A program made the translations under genes and the position numbers. A stretch of 64,000 nucleotides of DNA from Larus michahellis (taxonomy: Eukaryota; Chordata; Aves; Charadriiformes; Laridae), in contig NC_133897.1 of the NCBI RefSeq assembly GCF_964199755.1, positions 74,686,080 to 74,750,079 on the forward strand, read 5' to 3'. A model generated the notes under the pieces. The model was not told the DNA's origin. It searched no databases and was given only the letters and a program-made list of their open reading frames with translations. Shown piece after piece: positions 14,201 through 26,300 of the stretch. Each line of letters opens with the position of its first letter. The first letter of the stretch is position 1.

Positions 14201-17200
14201 CAAAACTACTACTTGAACGGTGAAAAGAACTGCCAGAAGTAATTGATAAGGTCTTACATTTCATATTGATATAGCAGCAGCGTTTGGCTCATTATACCTT
14301 GGGTCCAATATATTTCACAACAGTAACTTCTAAATGACTTGGATCTTAAGAAGATGTTGCAATTGTTGTTATCTCCCCTGTTAAGGTGGGGAAGATGTTC
14401 CACAAGCTGCTTCACTTGGTATTTGTAGACTAAGTCCAAACAGGAGAGAACTACTTCAGGTGTCTCACAACATGCACGCTTTGCCAGGGCTTCATAGAGC
14501 CAGGGGCTCTGCGTGGCACTACCACGCCTGAGAAGAAAATCAGTTTTCTCACTCTGAGCTATTCAAGGGAGTCACCCCAGTCCACTGCAATGCTTTGTAA
14601 AGCAACTTGTTGCAGGTGTTTTTCAGAACAAAAAGCAGAATTCCCATTTGTTGGTACTTATTTTGAACAGCACAAAAATCAAAGCAAACCACTCTTATAG
14701 TTAGAAGTGGAGATCAAGGTGTTTGGTTTTTTCCTACAGAGGCTTAAACAACTTAGCAGAGGTTTGTGCTTTCTGTTGTGTCTGAACGTATTTCACACAC
14801 GTGGCACTAACTTTGCACTATTTTAATTAAGAGTGAAAAATTCAGTAGCTAAGTAATTAATTAGTAATTATTAAGTAATTAATCAGTGGAAAAAAAGTCA
14901 AAACAATTGGTGAAATCGTCTTGTAGTTGTCAAGCACTGCCATCAAACACATGAACATACAGCAGATGCAGTAGTGCTGCTGCTTGCCAATAGTCTGTAA
15001 GGTACAGAGGGTAATTAACTTGCTGTAGAATTAGTAGTTACTAAGTACAGCTGATTAGAGTGGCAAGGTATTATCTGGGGTAAAATTCTGGCAATCTGCA
15101 TCTAGCAGAAGAGCCACTGAAGAAAATCAGAGGGGTGCTCAAACACAGCCAGGCGAGGCGAGTTTAATTCAGAGTAAAGCCCTCGCTGCTGCATCAGGGA
15201 GCAGGGGAGCGGGTGCCTCCCAGGGCACTAAGCTGCAGTACCAGCAGCGCTCACCCACAGCGGCGTCTAAAGCTTACGGGGATAGCGGAGAGACTCATTC
15301 CCCCCTCCGCTTTGGGAGGGGAACAGCAGCAACAACCTGTAAACTACAGAATAGAAAAGGAAAGTGGAGAAAATGAAAGATATGGGATGAAAATACAATA
15401 TTCATCATGAGAAAAAGCCTGTAGGAAGTATCATTCAGTTTGTCAGTTGTCCCCAGGACAGCATCTCTCCACATCAGGAATTTATTTAGCAAAGGACAAG
15501 CGCAGAAGGAAGACTTGCTGTATGCAGGAGGCATTGCTAACAATATCTTCTCTCACTTTTAGCAGTTGATATATTAGATGTTTCCCTTGTTGGATTTTTA
15601 TAGGTTTCTTTGGACCCACTCTGAATAGCTTTATCCACGTACTCATGTATTCTTATTATGGACTGTCAGTCATCCCTTCTATGCGCAAGTATCTGTGGTG
15701 GAAGAAATACCTCACTCAGGCACAATTGGTATGTAACTATTTTAATCTCTTTTTTAATGACTAGAAGTCCTTCGAAATTCCAGAGTTGAATGATAAATAT
15801 TGTCAATTGCAGAATTAAGACAGAATTCAAATCAAAATGCTATCATAGAATGGTTTGGGTTGGAAGGGACCTTAGAGATCACCTAGTTCCAACCCCCCTG
15901 CCACGGGCAGGGACACCTCCCACTAGACCAGGCTGCTCAAAGCCCCATCCAGCCTGGCCTTGAACACCTCCAGGGATGGGGCAGCCACAGCTTCCCTGGG
16001 CAACCTGTTCCAGTGCCTCACCACCCTCACAGGAAAGAATTTCTTCCTAATATCTAATCTAAATCTAACTTCCTTCAGTTTAAAACTGTTACCCCTCATC
16101 CTATCACTACAGTCCCTGATAAAGAGTCCCTCCCCAGCTTTTCTGTAGGCCCCCTTTAAGTACTGGAAGGCTGCTATAAATTTTCTCCAGAGCCTTCTCT
16201 TCTCCAGGCTGAACAACCCCAGCTCTCTCAGCCTGTCTTCGTAGGAGAGATGCTCCACCCCATCATGCAGAGTTAAGTCACTAGTACAGACTGCATAACT
16301 TAATAAAGGAGATGACACTCAGAAATATTTTCTACAATACAGTAGAAACTCTACAGTCCATAAAATTCCATTACTTTTTCACTCTTGCGTAGAAAATGGG
16401 CATTGCTTAATCATGGCAAATAGACAGATTAAGAAGTTAGAAAAACCACCTGACAGAGACAGCTCCAGCTGGCTCCAAGACAGACCCACCGCTGGCCAAA
16501 GCTGAGCCCATCAGCAAAGCTGGGGGCACCTCGGTAATATCATATTTAATAAAATGTAAAAAATGCTGCACAGCAGTTGAGAGAGAGAAGTGAGAAAACA
16601 CGAGAGAAGCAGCCCTGAAGGCAGAAGTTGTCTTCTATCAAGGGAACATCAAGAAGGCATATCCCATCAAGAAGGCCTGATGTGAAATAAAGTTCCTTTC
16701 ACTTTTTTTAATCTCAGGGCCTGTTGATATCATTTTGGGAGTTCAGACGTCTGCAGTGAGCTTAAAAATGCCTGTGTAGAAATGCGTTTAGCAAATGCTG
16801 CTCCTCTGAGCCGAGACCATCCCTGCAGTTGAAACACGCTGCCCTGTTTGAAGTGCACCCCAGCAGGCAGGACCGAGGGCACGCTCGGCTGGCTGGGGAG
16901 AAACTGATGCACCAGCGTGGGCTGTGGTTCACAGTCCTAAACACCAACAGCCTTCCGCAATTCCTTCCCCAGCTCATTTTTGCTTCACTTGTCCCCATCC
17001 TAACTCCATTAACACAACCAACCAGCCTACCTGAACTTCTCCTCAGACCTGGGATTTCCGTTCCGTTCAGCAATTCCTTCCCCAGCTCATTTTTGCTTCA
17101 TTTATCCCCATCTTAACTCCATTAACGCCAACACCAGCCTACCTAAACTTCTCCTCCGACCTTGGGATTTCCAGTTTCAGTTCAGACTGCTAAAGCAATT

Positions 17201-18479
17201 GCCTGGAGTCTAGAGTTTTCTCGAATTTCTGCCCAGTAACAGAGACAACTCTGTACCTGCCTTGACATGGTCCGAAAGACAGAAAAATCCCTATGTAATA
17301 ATAAATAAAAGGATTTATAACAATAAAAAGGGTTTTCATTTTGCCAACTAGGCCCATAAACTCGTATTTTTAGAAATCTGACCCCTTAGGGTTTTTTCAG
17401 TTTCATAGGAGTGCCATTTTCACCCTCGCAGTACAGTCACAGGTTCAGAAAGGGATAGTTTTCAGGAGTACTCGAACTTTCAAAGAGCAGGACTAGGTGA
17501 CTTTGTGATATTTGATTTAGCTAGCACCAACCCTTTCTCAGCAAATACTCGTGCACGATCTTTCCTCCACAGCTCCAGTTTCTGCTCACTATTGTGCACA
17601 CGCTCAGCGCAGCTGTGAAGCCATGTGGATTCCCGTTTGGCTGCCTCATGTTCCAGTCCTCCTATATGGCCACACTGGTCATTCTCTTCATAAACTTCTA
17701 CATTAAGGTAATCAGCCTTCCAAGAGCTTTCTGACAGGGGTGGGGAAAAGAAAGAACTTTCTGCCCAGCAGTCTTGATGAACTCACATGTAGAATTAACA
17801 TCAGTACCTAAAATATGTTTGTATTAAAATACGTACGTCGGTTAAGAATGAGAGATGCAGCAACCTCTGCAAGAAACAGACGCTTAGTAATGATGACCTC
17901 CCCGTTGCAGCTCAGCTCTTCCATACTGCAATGAGGTGCAGTCTTGTGCCAGGGCTCAATCCCGTACTCGCATAGCAACCACTGCATTCAGGACTTAGGA
18001 GGTCTGAATTTGCTCTGTTGGGCAACTTTTCGAGCCTTCCTCCCTCCTTGGAAAAAAACAAGCAAGCAGCCCTGTCTTTTTAGCAGGGACTGCTCCAGCC
18101 TGCCTGCATACATAGAGCTTCTAGTGAAAAGGGCTTAAAATCTTTTTTGACGTCAAGAAGTGTTACAGTAATACTAGTAAGGTAATATCACGCACAGCAG
18201 TGAAAATAATAGAGTTCCCTTAACGCAGTCTGAAGCAAATCTATACATCCGCATCAACAAACACCAGGCAGCTGCATTTTACAGTTAACCATTAGTGTTT
18301 GGAGGGCACTAAATAAATCCAAGCATTTACTTTCGATTTTGCTTTTATAGACATACCGGAAAGCACCTTCGAGAACAGCTACAAAGGAAACCCCTGTCAC
18401 AACAGAAATCAAGAACGGTTTCCATAAGGACTACTTTGCTGCTGCCAATGGGTTCCTGAACGATAAGAAAGCACAATAA
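101..18479 (+). CDS. ELOVL2: ELOVL2, very long chain fatty acid elongase 2 (exons 3-8, 5' partial)
   Basis: Six exons (101-288, 12069-12146, 13302-13473, 15604-15728, 17573-17707, 18351-18479) join in one open frame of 274 complete codons plus a split first codon. About 22 N-terminal residues, two exons in human ELOVL2, lie left of the window. The enzyme is the ER-membrane 3-ketoacyl-CoA synthase of the elongation cycle and extends C20 and C22 polyunsaturated acyl-CoAs. Visible marks are the elongase histidine box HVYHH (13404-13418), the block [10 protein letters not shown], the signature [12 protein letters not shown], several hydrophobic membrane segments, and a C-terminal KKAQ that fits a dilysine ER-retrieval signal. 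The Cys in FPFGC (17642-17644) is the residue reported to separate ELOVL2 (Cys) from ELOVL5 (Trp) in C22 use. All five internal introns are GT-AG. Block-by-block identity to ELOVL2 rather than ELOVL5 or ELOVL4 is clear. Confidence 0.96.
3640..4080 (-). repeat. Ancient L3/CR1-like LINE relic (reverse transcriptase fragment)
   Basis: Read on the minus strand, 3877-3891 gives YANDT, a decayed form of the RT catalytic YADDT motif. It is preceded by a stretch resembling the LGEVIR..FG..YHQ region and followed, after a gap with stops, by [10 protein letters not shown], which resembles the conserved LKLNLDKTEV block downstream of the active site in CR1/L3 LINEs. Frameshifts and stops are many, so it is a long-dead copy. 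The ends are approximate. Confidence 0.55.
6110..6215 (+). repeat. MIR-like ancient SINE relic
   Basis: GGGGAAACTGAGGCACTGG followed by GGTTGGGATTAGGCTCC and a CATGCTGCTTCCC end follows, in order, the MIR core/3' consensus (GAAACTGAGGCAC..., GCTGGGATTCGAACCC..., CACGCTGCCTC). Such copies survive in birds only as old degraded pieces. Recognised by eye; ends are approximate. Confidence 0.5.
9946..9976 (+). repeat. Poly(A) run, 31 bases
   Basis: Uninterrupted A31 in ELOVL2 intron 3. No recognisable retrotransposed body lies immediately upstream, so it is called as a simple repeat. Confidence 0.9.
11260..11291 (+). repeat. T8A24 simple tract
   Basis: Eight T followed by 24 A in ELOVL2 intron 3. 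It is self-complementary in part and a likely length-polymorphic site. Confidence 0.9.
12069..12146 (+). CDS. ELOVL2: ELOVL2 exon 4
   Basis: 26 codons, phase 0 at both ends, acceptor TTTGTTCCAG and donor CGG|GTGAGA. It encodes the luminal block [11 protein letters not shown] and ends GEADIR, which is diagnostic for ELOVL2. Confidence 0.96.
13302..13473 (+). CDS. ELOVL2: ELOVL2 exon 5 (catalytic histidine box)
   Basis: 57 codons plus one base, acceptor CGTACAG, donor AAA|GTAAGT. It contains the acidic/aromatic block [12 protein letters not shown], the catalytic HVYHH box and [15 protein letters not shown] serine codon is split across the next intron. Confidence 0.97.
15604..15728 (+). CDS. 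ELOVL2: ELOVL2 exon 6
   Basis: Two bases completing Ser, then 41 codons. The acceptor is TTTTATAG and the donor TTG|GTATGT. It holds [19 protein letters not shown] and the basic [11 protein letters not shown] loop typical of the family. Confidence 0.95.
15843..16265 (-). mobile_element. CR1 LINE, 3' fragment
   Basis: The minus strand ends in the CR1 3' signature (CTTCCAACCCAAACCATTCTATG) and encodes the C-terminal part of the CR1 ORF2 reverse transcriptase: a frame with [28 protein letters not shown] and [13 protein letters not shown], ending [14 protein letters not shown]. It is inserted antisense in ELOVL2 intron 6 and truncated at its 5' end, as is usual for CR1. Confidence 0.93.
16957..17185 (+). 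repeat. Tandem duplication, 115-base period, two copies
   Basis: GCAATTCCTTCCCCAGCTCA starts at 16957 and again at 17072, and both copies run through CTCCATTAAC, CAGCCTACCT, AACTTCTCCTC and GGGATTTCC with scattered differences. Local duplication within ELOVL2 intron 6. Confidence 0.85.
17573..17707 (+). CDS. ELOVL2: ELOVL2 exon 7
   Basis: 45 codons, phase 0 at both ends, acceptor TCCTCCACAG, donor AAG|GTAATC. It encodes [18 protein letters not shown], with the Cys at 17642-17644 that marks ELOVL2 specificity, and a hydrophobic segment ending NFYIK. Confidence 0.95.
18351..18479 (+). CDS. ELOVL2: ELOVL2 exon 8 (terminal coding exon)
   Basis: 42 codons and a TAA stop at 18477-18479, acceptor TGCTTTTATAG. 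It is the variable cytosolic tail; only EIKNGF, the YFAAANG block and the final KKAQ are clearly conserved. Confidence 0.95.
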   Translation, partial: TYRKAPSRTATKETPVTTEIKNGFHKDYFAAANGFLNDKKAQ

Positions 18480-18508
18480 GTATAGCATTTCCTATGATTT
18501 TTTTTTCT

Positions 18509-18529
18509 AAAAAAAAAAAAAAAAAAAAA
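18509..18529 (+). repeat. Poly(A) run, 21 bases, just after the ELOVL2 stop
   Basis: A21 preceded by TTTTTTTTCT, 30 bases downstream of the ELOVL2 TAA and within the inferred 3' UTR. It can pair with the preceding T tract and could cause internal oligo(dT) priming. Confidence 0.85.
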
Positions 18530-20320
18530 GAAAAAGACTGAATTACAAGCTTTAGCTTAAAACCTATTTGAATACGTTTATCAGTTCTTTGTATCAGACG
18601 CTTATTAATGTACGGCTATTTAGGTTTTAACAAAACAAGTAGAAGTACTTGTCCTGTCAAAAATCACCATCAGAACGAGAAGGCCAAGATCTTTCTCACA
18701 TGAAAAAAGAAACTCTTTCCTCATCTCTAATGCTGACACAAAAACGCCTTATAAAACACTTGATGGAGAAATCCATCAATGCCTTCAAAATGTTAGGACT
18801 CTGTTCAGACTAACACGCTGAGCGCTTTCTGTACCCATGAGAGGTCTCCAGGCAAGGCTTCGCACCCGACGCATTCAGCTAAACTGTGGTCAAGGTCAGA
18901 AAAAAAGATGGGGAGGGGGGGAAGATAAGATAATCTTACTGTTTCTATCACCATAACCCTCTCTGCTGCTTCCCAGCCGTTCCCCAAAGCACGTTCCCTT
19001 CTGTGGACACCAGCAAGGTGCAGCCATCCCTTTGGTCCCATGGGAGCCCTGGGAAAGGATATACCAGAGAGCAGAGCCCACATGCACCATCCCAGAGTTG
19101 TCAGACAGACTCAAACCTGACTCAAACACCACAAAGGCTGGCAGCAGCCTGGACTAGTAGCACGTGGGGCTGCTCCATATGATATTTAGAATATACGACA
19201 TTGCCCGACGATAAGGGGTTTTGAGCTCTAGCCAGAGCAAAACAAGTCACTTTGGATGTGATAAATTAACAGGAGTTCTGACTAAATGGATTTTTAAAGA
19301 AACAGGAGCCCAGCAACTTAATAAAGATAAATCCTTTCAGTGCAAACGTGCACAAAGTTAATCCTATCCAAGCACTGCTAATCTGAAGCAAACTGACATC
19401 CCACATATTAATAGATTGGAAGACATAGAAAATCTTAAAAGTGAATTCAGCAATAAGCAAAGCACATTATAATAGGAATTTCTGTGCTAGGTGGGCCTTA
19501 TTCAGACTGGTCTCTGACTGGAGAAACAGATGGGACTGGGGCACAATCCTCTGCAGCGAAAGCAAGGAGATCCCCCCCCCCCAAAAAAAAAAATCCCAAA
19601 CCCCACAGTAACAAAGCCTGGACTCAAAGTACATACTAGTTCTCATTGGTCCTTCCAGAAACTTTGCTTTGCAGATCTTTCTGGTTGATACTGTAAAACT
19701 CCGAAGTTATAAGAAATTAGTGGGTTTGACTGAAGGTGACGTACGTGACCATAGGTAAATGGAGAGCTTCAGAGCTCTGCTGATGTCAGCTTGACGCTGG
19801 AAACCAGGTAAAGGCAGAGGGAATTGGAAGAACTGCCAAGATGGCACACAAGGCAACAGCTGATCCATTTGATCCATTCATCTAAGGCAGGCAAAAACAT
19901 GGTTATGTATCCCAGCATGGATTTTAGTCTGTGTGGAGTCCCTAACTTTTTGACAGCAAAGTATGCATTTGACCATCAAGGTGGACAACGTCAGCATGAT
20001 AACTGCTAAAGTTTACTACCACAACCAAACCCACAGATACTGTCTTTTCTTGTGTTGAAACTGCATTCAAAAGAAATTGAAATAAATAAATGCCTTACTT
20101 GAAACTCAAAGGGCTGGGGGGGGGGGTGGTGGGAGTGGGGCAGGGAAGGAAAAAAACCCAAGATGGTCTCACCTTGCAGATCCAGGCCGGCCAGGAAGGC
20201 TGGAATCAGGTATGTTTTCAATTCTTCAGATCTGTCTTAACATCTTCAAAATGCTGCAACTTTGAAGAAAAAGAAGCATTGACTTTTTAAACTGATTTTC
20301 CTGTAATACATAACACTGTA

Positions 20321-20326
20321 AATAAA
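20321..20326 (+). terminator. Candidate ELOVL2 polyadenylation signal AATAAA
   Basis: Canonical hexamer in CTGTAAATAAAGACA, followed within about 25 bases by GGGTGTCT as a possible downstream element. Alternative hexamers lie at 19320 and 20081. Confidence 0.45.
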
Positions 20327-20345
20327 GACATTTTACTATCAGGGT

Positions 20346-23300
20346 GTCTACGCTCCCCTTTATTTAAGGCATCAAACTGCTGGGAACTAGTTATTTGAGA
20401 CTACTTTTGTTACGAAACTTTTTCAGAAAGCTCTTCAGACGTTTAGACTGAGGAACAACCTCCATGACGTCACACACCACCTCCACACACACCAATGTAA
20501 AGCTCCCCCGTGCTTTTGTGCAATGGCTGGCTGTGCTCTGCTCTCCTCGTTGACTGGGCAGGTGGCATTTCTGCACATCATGCTCACACACATACTAATT
20601 ATGTTGATAGGAAACGGTTTTCTACACTATGCAGACACAAGATGTTTATTTACACTTCCTACTTGAGATGGCTTTTTTTTGGTAGACTGAACATCCCTGT
20701 CCCTCCCGGACAGTCCTGCTGCTTAACAGTGGCTCTGGAGGCAACACAGGCTCCCAGCTCTCCTCCTCTGGGATTTAGTTCAGATACCCAAAGTAGATGG
20801 CGTGAATACCTCATACTGAGTTTGCATTTTCCATTGGAGGGAAAATGCACCTTCAGCCCAAACTTCAATCCAGACAGACTTGTTAAAGTTATCCTGGCCC
20901 TGCTGCCTCCCTGTTCCCAGGCTCTCCTGCCTTGCGCACTTCGGCAGGTGAGTTCCTTTTGATTCATCAATTGTAAATGGGTCAAAAGAGCAGCCTTGAC
21001 TTTCACAGAAGAAAATTTCCAAGTACCACATGAGAGAAAAATGCATGCATCCCGTTCATTAGGACAAGTGAGTTTGACTCCCAGTTACTTTTATTCACCT
21101 TTAGTTTAATGCACTCTCACGTGCCACACAACACCAAAAGAAAAAAAATATCTAGATTTTGCTGCGTAGGATAGCGTGAGGGCATTAGCAAAGCACAACT
21201 GGAGCATCATAGTTGAGGCGTGGTGGAGATACAATTTACAGAACATCAGCTCTCCACCCAAACATACATACCCGGGGAGAAAGAGCCTGGCTTACCTGTT
21301 ATTTGCCAAGATGTAGAATCCTGTCAGTCAGTCCAGACTTCCTCACCAGCAACACAGCTTCTTGTGCCTGTTGTTCCTGCCATATAAAGGTTTGAAAACA
21401 CCTCATTTGGGAGTTCTATCTGACAAAAATAAATCAGCAGTCAACACCTAGAAAGAAGTATGCGAACTTACAGCAATTCCTGGGCAGACTTGGCAGCTAT
21501 GAGAGGCTTTTAATTGACACACATCTCCCCAAAGATGGAAGATATTTGGTTTAGTTTGTTTTACCAGAGAAGAGAATGGAAATCAGGTTTCTCCCCATGA
21601 GTGATCTAATCACTTGTACTGCAAGAAAAATAAAAGCATCAGTACAGCATCTTTCTCCTTCATGAAGAGAATCCCACTGAAAAAGTCTTGCTGGATTGAG
21701 CTGTTCAACCTCAACTTGCCATTAGTTTGCAGAAACCACGTGGAAAGGAATCCTTGACCTCCAGCTCCAGCCATGAAGGGTAACCTAGAAATGGAAAACG
21801 CTAAGGCAGAGATGCTCCACAGTTACCATGCTCACTCATGGTGAGTTTAGACTGAATGGTGACTTTAAATTCAAGGCCGTTGAGACTGAATATTCAGAAA
21901 AAACTTTTACACTGAAAGGGTTATCAAGCATTGGAACAGTCTGCCCGGGGAAGCAGTTGAGTCACCATCCCTGGAGGCATTTAAAAGACGGGTAGACATA
22001 GTGCTTAGAGATATGGTTTAGCAATGGTTTTTGTCAGAGTTAGGGTGATGGTTGGACTAGATGACCTGAAAAGTCCCTTCCAACCTAGGCAATTCTATGA
22101 TCATAAAAACAATCTCAAAACATAACTAGAACAATTCTGAGCGCTGCTGTAAAGTCCCATACTAGACATTAACATGCGGACGTGAGGTCTAGCACCATGG
22201 ATGGGAAAAGTTGGTGTTACTCATGAAAAGAGGTAAGAGCTGTAACAGCTGATAGTGGCAAAGAGGATCCAGTCTGAAAGCTGCTCCTACCAACGTACAG
22301 GCTGAGTAGGAATTCTGGCAACTGTGTGTTCATGGGACACTTCAAGCCACATTCATGGAAAGCAGCAGTCTCTGAATTTCATTTCTTTGCAAGGACTGAC
22401 AGTCCTTAAATAGTTCTTTTTTTCTCCTCCCATATACAATCCCTCCTTGTGCTATGTTTAGAAGCAATTTCCACATCCTATCATCCAAAAATGAAGTTTG
22501 TCGGGCATGTTTTCACTCGGTAGCATGCTTGGAGCACTCCAAAGGTATGGGAGAGGGGAAAGCACCTCATCCAGCCCAACAGGTAAAACCACAACCACGT
22601 GACTGCCTGCGTTCACCAAGGAAAATTTGTTGTATGGAAAAAAACCCAACATCCCATTTTACCAAGCTCTAGTGTGTTTTCAGGGCATTGCCTTTACTCT
22701 GAATTGACGCAACAAGAGTTTTAAGCTGCCAGCAGCTCCTCTGTCCTGTGGAATGTCTGCACCTAGATGCTCATACCCACATCAAGCCTCAAGACTCTGA
22801 TAAATGAGTCCCTTCGTTATGTGTCATCATCAGCCAAGTAGAGATCATGGATTGATGAAAGGATCAGATACTGTAGCTTTAAGCTTCCTTCACCCACAAA
22901 TATCCAGCATGAAACACAACTCCGGCAGCACTTCCTACCCTTGCAGTTGGAAGGCTGAAGCACTTCTCTGCCAACGTACAATTGCTCCTTCAGGTGGGGC
23001 ATGCTGATATCTAGCAGCTTGGTAAAGACTGCAATATCAGAAGCTGAGGCACAAGAAGGATAGCTCCGCAGTCTCGCACCTAACACTAGTTAGCACAACA
23101 AGGATTCATGATTGTTAAGAACAAAGGCTGTTCTCCAACAAGATATGAGAGTTTGGGTATTTAACTAACACTCCCACCTCTGGCCAATTTACATTTTCTA
23201 GACTTAGATATGGTGCCCATAGAAGTGCCATACACATCACGTCTCTTCTGACTTAATTTTAAACTGGACCGAACTACCAACCCAATTAGAACTTTTTTCC

Positions 23301-26300
23301 TATGGCACAATACTGTAGCTGGGAACTCCTAGCTCTCTACAGGCAGCCCCACTACCTGTAAAAACTTGTCTTTTGAACAAAGCTAAGGTTGCAATAACTC
23401 GCTTGTTCAAAGCTTGTACTTACCCATCAAAAGTCATCCTTTGATTCTTAGATTGTTTTCAGCTGGGCCCTGATAATAGAAAACTGAGAGGAGAGAGAAC
23501 AGAGAAAAATCAATCTCAAAAATATAATTTCTTGCAGATTGAAAATACAAACACGGTGGGAGATGTGCAAACACTTGACCCTGCTTGGGTCTCCCCTGAG
23601 CGTATATGTGGGAGTACAGGGAAGTAAAGAGGAAGAGAAAGAGCTATTCAGTTTGATTCACTGGTTTTGGATGTTAGCAGCCTCCCAAGGAATGGAGAGG
23701 AAGGAATGAGCTTTACTAAGGCCCTTCCAGGAACACTAGGACTAAAGAAGAGAAATCAGGCTGCTGATGTGTGACAAGGCTCAGCTTTACAGGGCTTCTT
23801 TCATGTTTTGGCTATAAGTAATGCTTTTTTAACTCTTGCTCATGATAAACAAAACGCGCCCTGTAATATATGACCAGGAAAGGCTCTGTTGCTGTGTTTG
23901 TTTCCAATGTAGAATAGCTCTCCGCTGTTCCTGGAAATTTGTGTATTTTCCAATGCACCATTCTTTTAGACACAGCCCTACCACTTGCAGAAGCGGGACC
24001 TGTCCCAGCGGCACTGCCAGCCCCTATCAGCACACCTTACTGAGAACGGGGCAAGCTGACCCCAGGCCAGGGCAAGCACAAACAGGCAGTTCCTCTGGTC
24101 ACTCTGCCTGTTTCCAGCCACAGAGGACACCCCCTTCGCTGGCACTGCATAGCCTTCATGCAGCCTCGCCACTGGGTAACAGGAGCCCTCTAGACCTTGG
24201 ATGGACCATTGCATTGATAAGAAACGTGCAGGTAAACAAGCACTTGGCACAGCATCGTGCCCTGAAAGAGATATGCCATAAAGACAGCAGAGGTTATAAC
24301 GAGGTTTAATAATAAGCTGGCTAAGAACTTAAAACGCACAAAGCAGTTGTCCTTAACCTGCACTTTGTATTTCCCATTTCTTTTTCTGGGTACTGATATA
24401 TGGCTTTTGCATTTCAGCACCTGCATCATCTTTGTTTTTCTGGTTCAGAAGAACAGGTTGAAAATTAAGCTTTATCTATTTACACTGAAAGGAATAAAAT
24501 ATAAAAGAAATAGCTGGATAAATAACACTTAAAAGAGTGTAAGCAAGCAGGCAAAGGAAACCTGCCAGGTCAGCTACCTACTTTCCAAAAGGAAATATTA
24601 GGGTAACCCAGTTACAGGTCTGTGTTGCAAAGATATCATCTGCAGAAGCCAAATGGACTTAAGACCCTCAGGAGGTTTCAGCTCAAACACACTGAATTGA
24701 CCCAACAGCGTAGGAAGTGGTATGAGATGGGCTGTCCAAAAATCAGAAAAAGCCATTCCTGCCCCAGATGCTGTCTCCAAACACAACTGCTGCTGACTAT
24801 GGATGGTAAGATCATTAGGAAAGACCAAAATTTCCAGCATGTCCTCCCAGCTTGGGCAGTTCACAGGTTACCAAGCTAGAATTCACTGAGCTTCTCAATA
24901 GGTAAAGCATTTTATATGAAGGGGTAGAAAAAGAAGTGCAGGGGTAAGAGACAACTAAGCTGTATGGCATCCCTTTCTGCTCTCCCATAGTTATCACTAA
25001 AAGCAGCCTTTTAGGGTTCAGACTTTTCCAATAAAACAGTTAAAGGCAAGTGTAAGCGGATACAACTTTATGATAACTTCTGGTAAGTAAGAGATCCTGA
25101 TTTCTCCTTCACCCACGCCCTGTGAAGTGCTCAACACTCACCTTCCAAGCTTTGTAGTGACAGGTTACACAGGGAACCAACAGCAAGAGATAGTGAGCAT
25201 CGGTCTTGTTTCTGTAAGTTATCTAGCAAAGATACTTGGATGAAAAATTTTTTTACAGTCGCAGGAGACATCAAGAGAGCATTCTGTCAGCACACATCAA
25301 GTGTGGGGAAATGTAGCAAAACAAGACTTGCTACACATCTACTCCCCTCTGCTGACAAAGTTTAAATGCTTAGCAGCTCTAACTTAGAGAGCAATGAAGC
25401 CAAACAATATCTTGGAAATGAAAGATCAACCATTATTGTCATACTTAAAAAAAAAAAAAGATTTTTTAAAAATCCTTAAACCATAGAGGGACATCACATC
25501 TCACCCTCTTCCTATTTCAAACCTTCCCTTTGAGCAGTAAGCTCCTTGGAGATGCAGATGAGCAAGCTCAAACCAGCCAAGGCAACATCCACCCCGAAGG
25601 AGATGACACATGACTCAAGATGCAGGTTATCAACACTGTTTCTGTGGCTTTACAGAATTCAGTATACAACAACAGGCACAGTGTGGAAAGCTCCACTCAG
25701 TTCTTCTTGAGGTCTGCTTCACCTCAAGCACCACGTTAGGCCTGGTTGCATCCATCACATTTGGCCAGGTTGTGGGGAATAAAACCATAGGATGTAGGCA
25801 TTTACCCAGGAACTACTAGAAGGCTCAACCTCGGTAGTTAGACCAGGGAACAACACTGCACGAAGCATCCCTTTACATTCACTAGCGTGAACTCTGGGTT
25901 ACGATAACAAGCAACAGGGCAGTTCAAGCCCTTACCACACTCCTAGGCCCAGGACCTTGCATTACTACTCAGGTAGTAAAAGCCCCAAATGGTTTTCTGT
26001 TTTGCACCTGCTACAGCCAGGCAATAGGAAGAGATGCTCAGATCCCTCAAGGCTGGTATCTTAAAGCCTGTTTTGGTTAGTGACACTGCTGGTGCAACCA
26101 CAGCATACCAGCGGGACACAAAGCATGCCGAAAACTCTGTTACCAGGCTGCAAAACTAAACAGCTTTACCAGGCACAAGCAGAGCTGTTCACAGGGGTTA
26201 CAGCTTCATCTCCCAAAAGACACAGCCACTTTGGCTGAGTGCTTTGAGAGACTGGGTTCAAACAGCAGCTGGGAAGACACTGAAGAGCAGCAGGAAGATG

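Larger units (their letters stand above)
18480..20345 (+). other. ELOVL2: ELOVL2 3' UTR (end inferred)
   Basis: No credible coding frame follows the stop. A T8-C-T-A21 tract lies 20-50 bases after it. AATAAA hexamers occur at 19320, 20081 (overlapping AATAAATAAA) and 20321. The last, followed by ACATTTTACTATCA and then a GT-rich stretch, looks best and would give a UTR near 1.85 kb. The true cleavage site cannot be fixed from sequence alone. Confidence 0.5.

Noticed and set aside
23836-24309. 157-codon plus-strand frame in the intergenic region
   Set aside because: Low-complexity composition, overlapping frames on the other strand and no recognisable domain or splice context.
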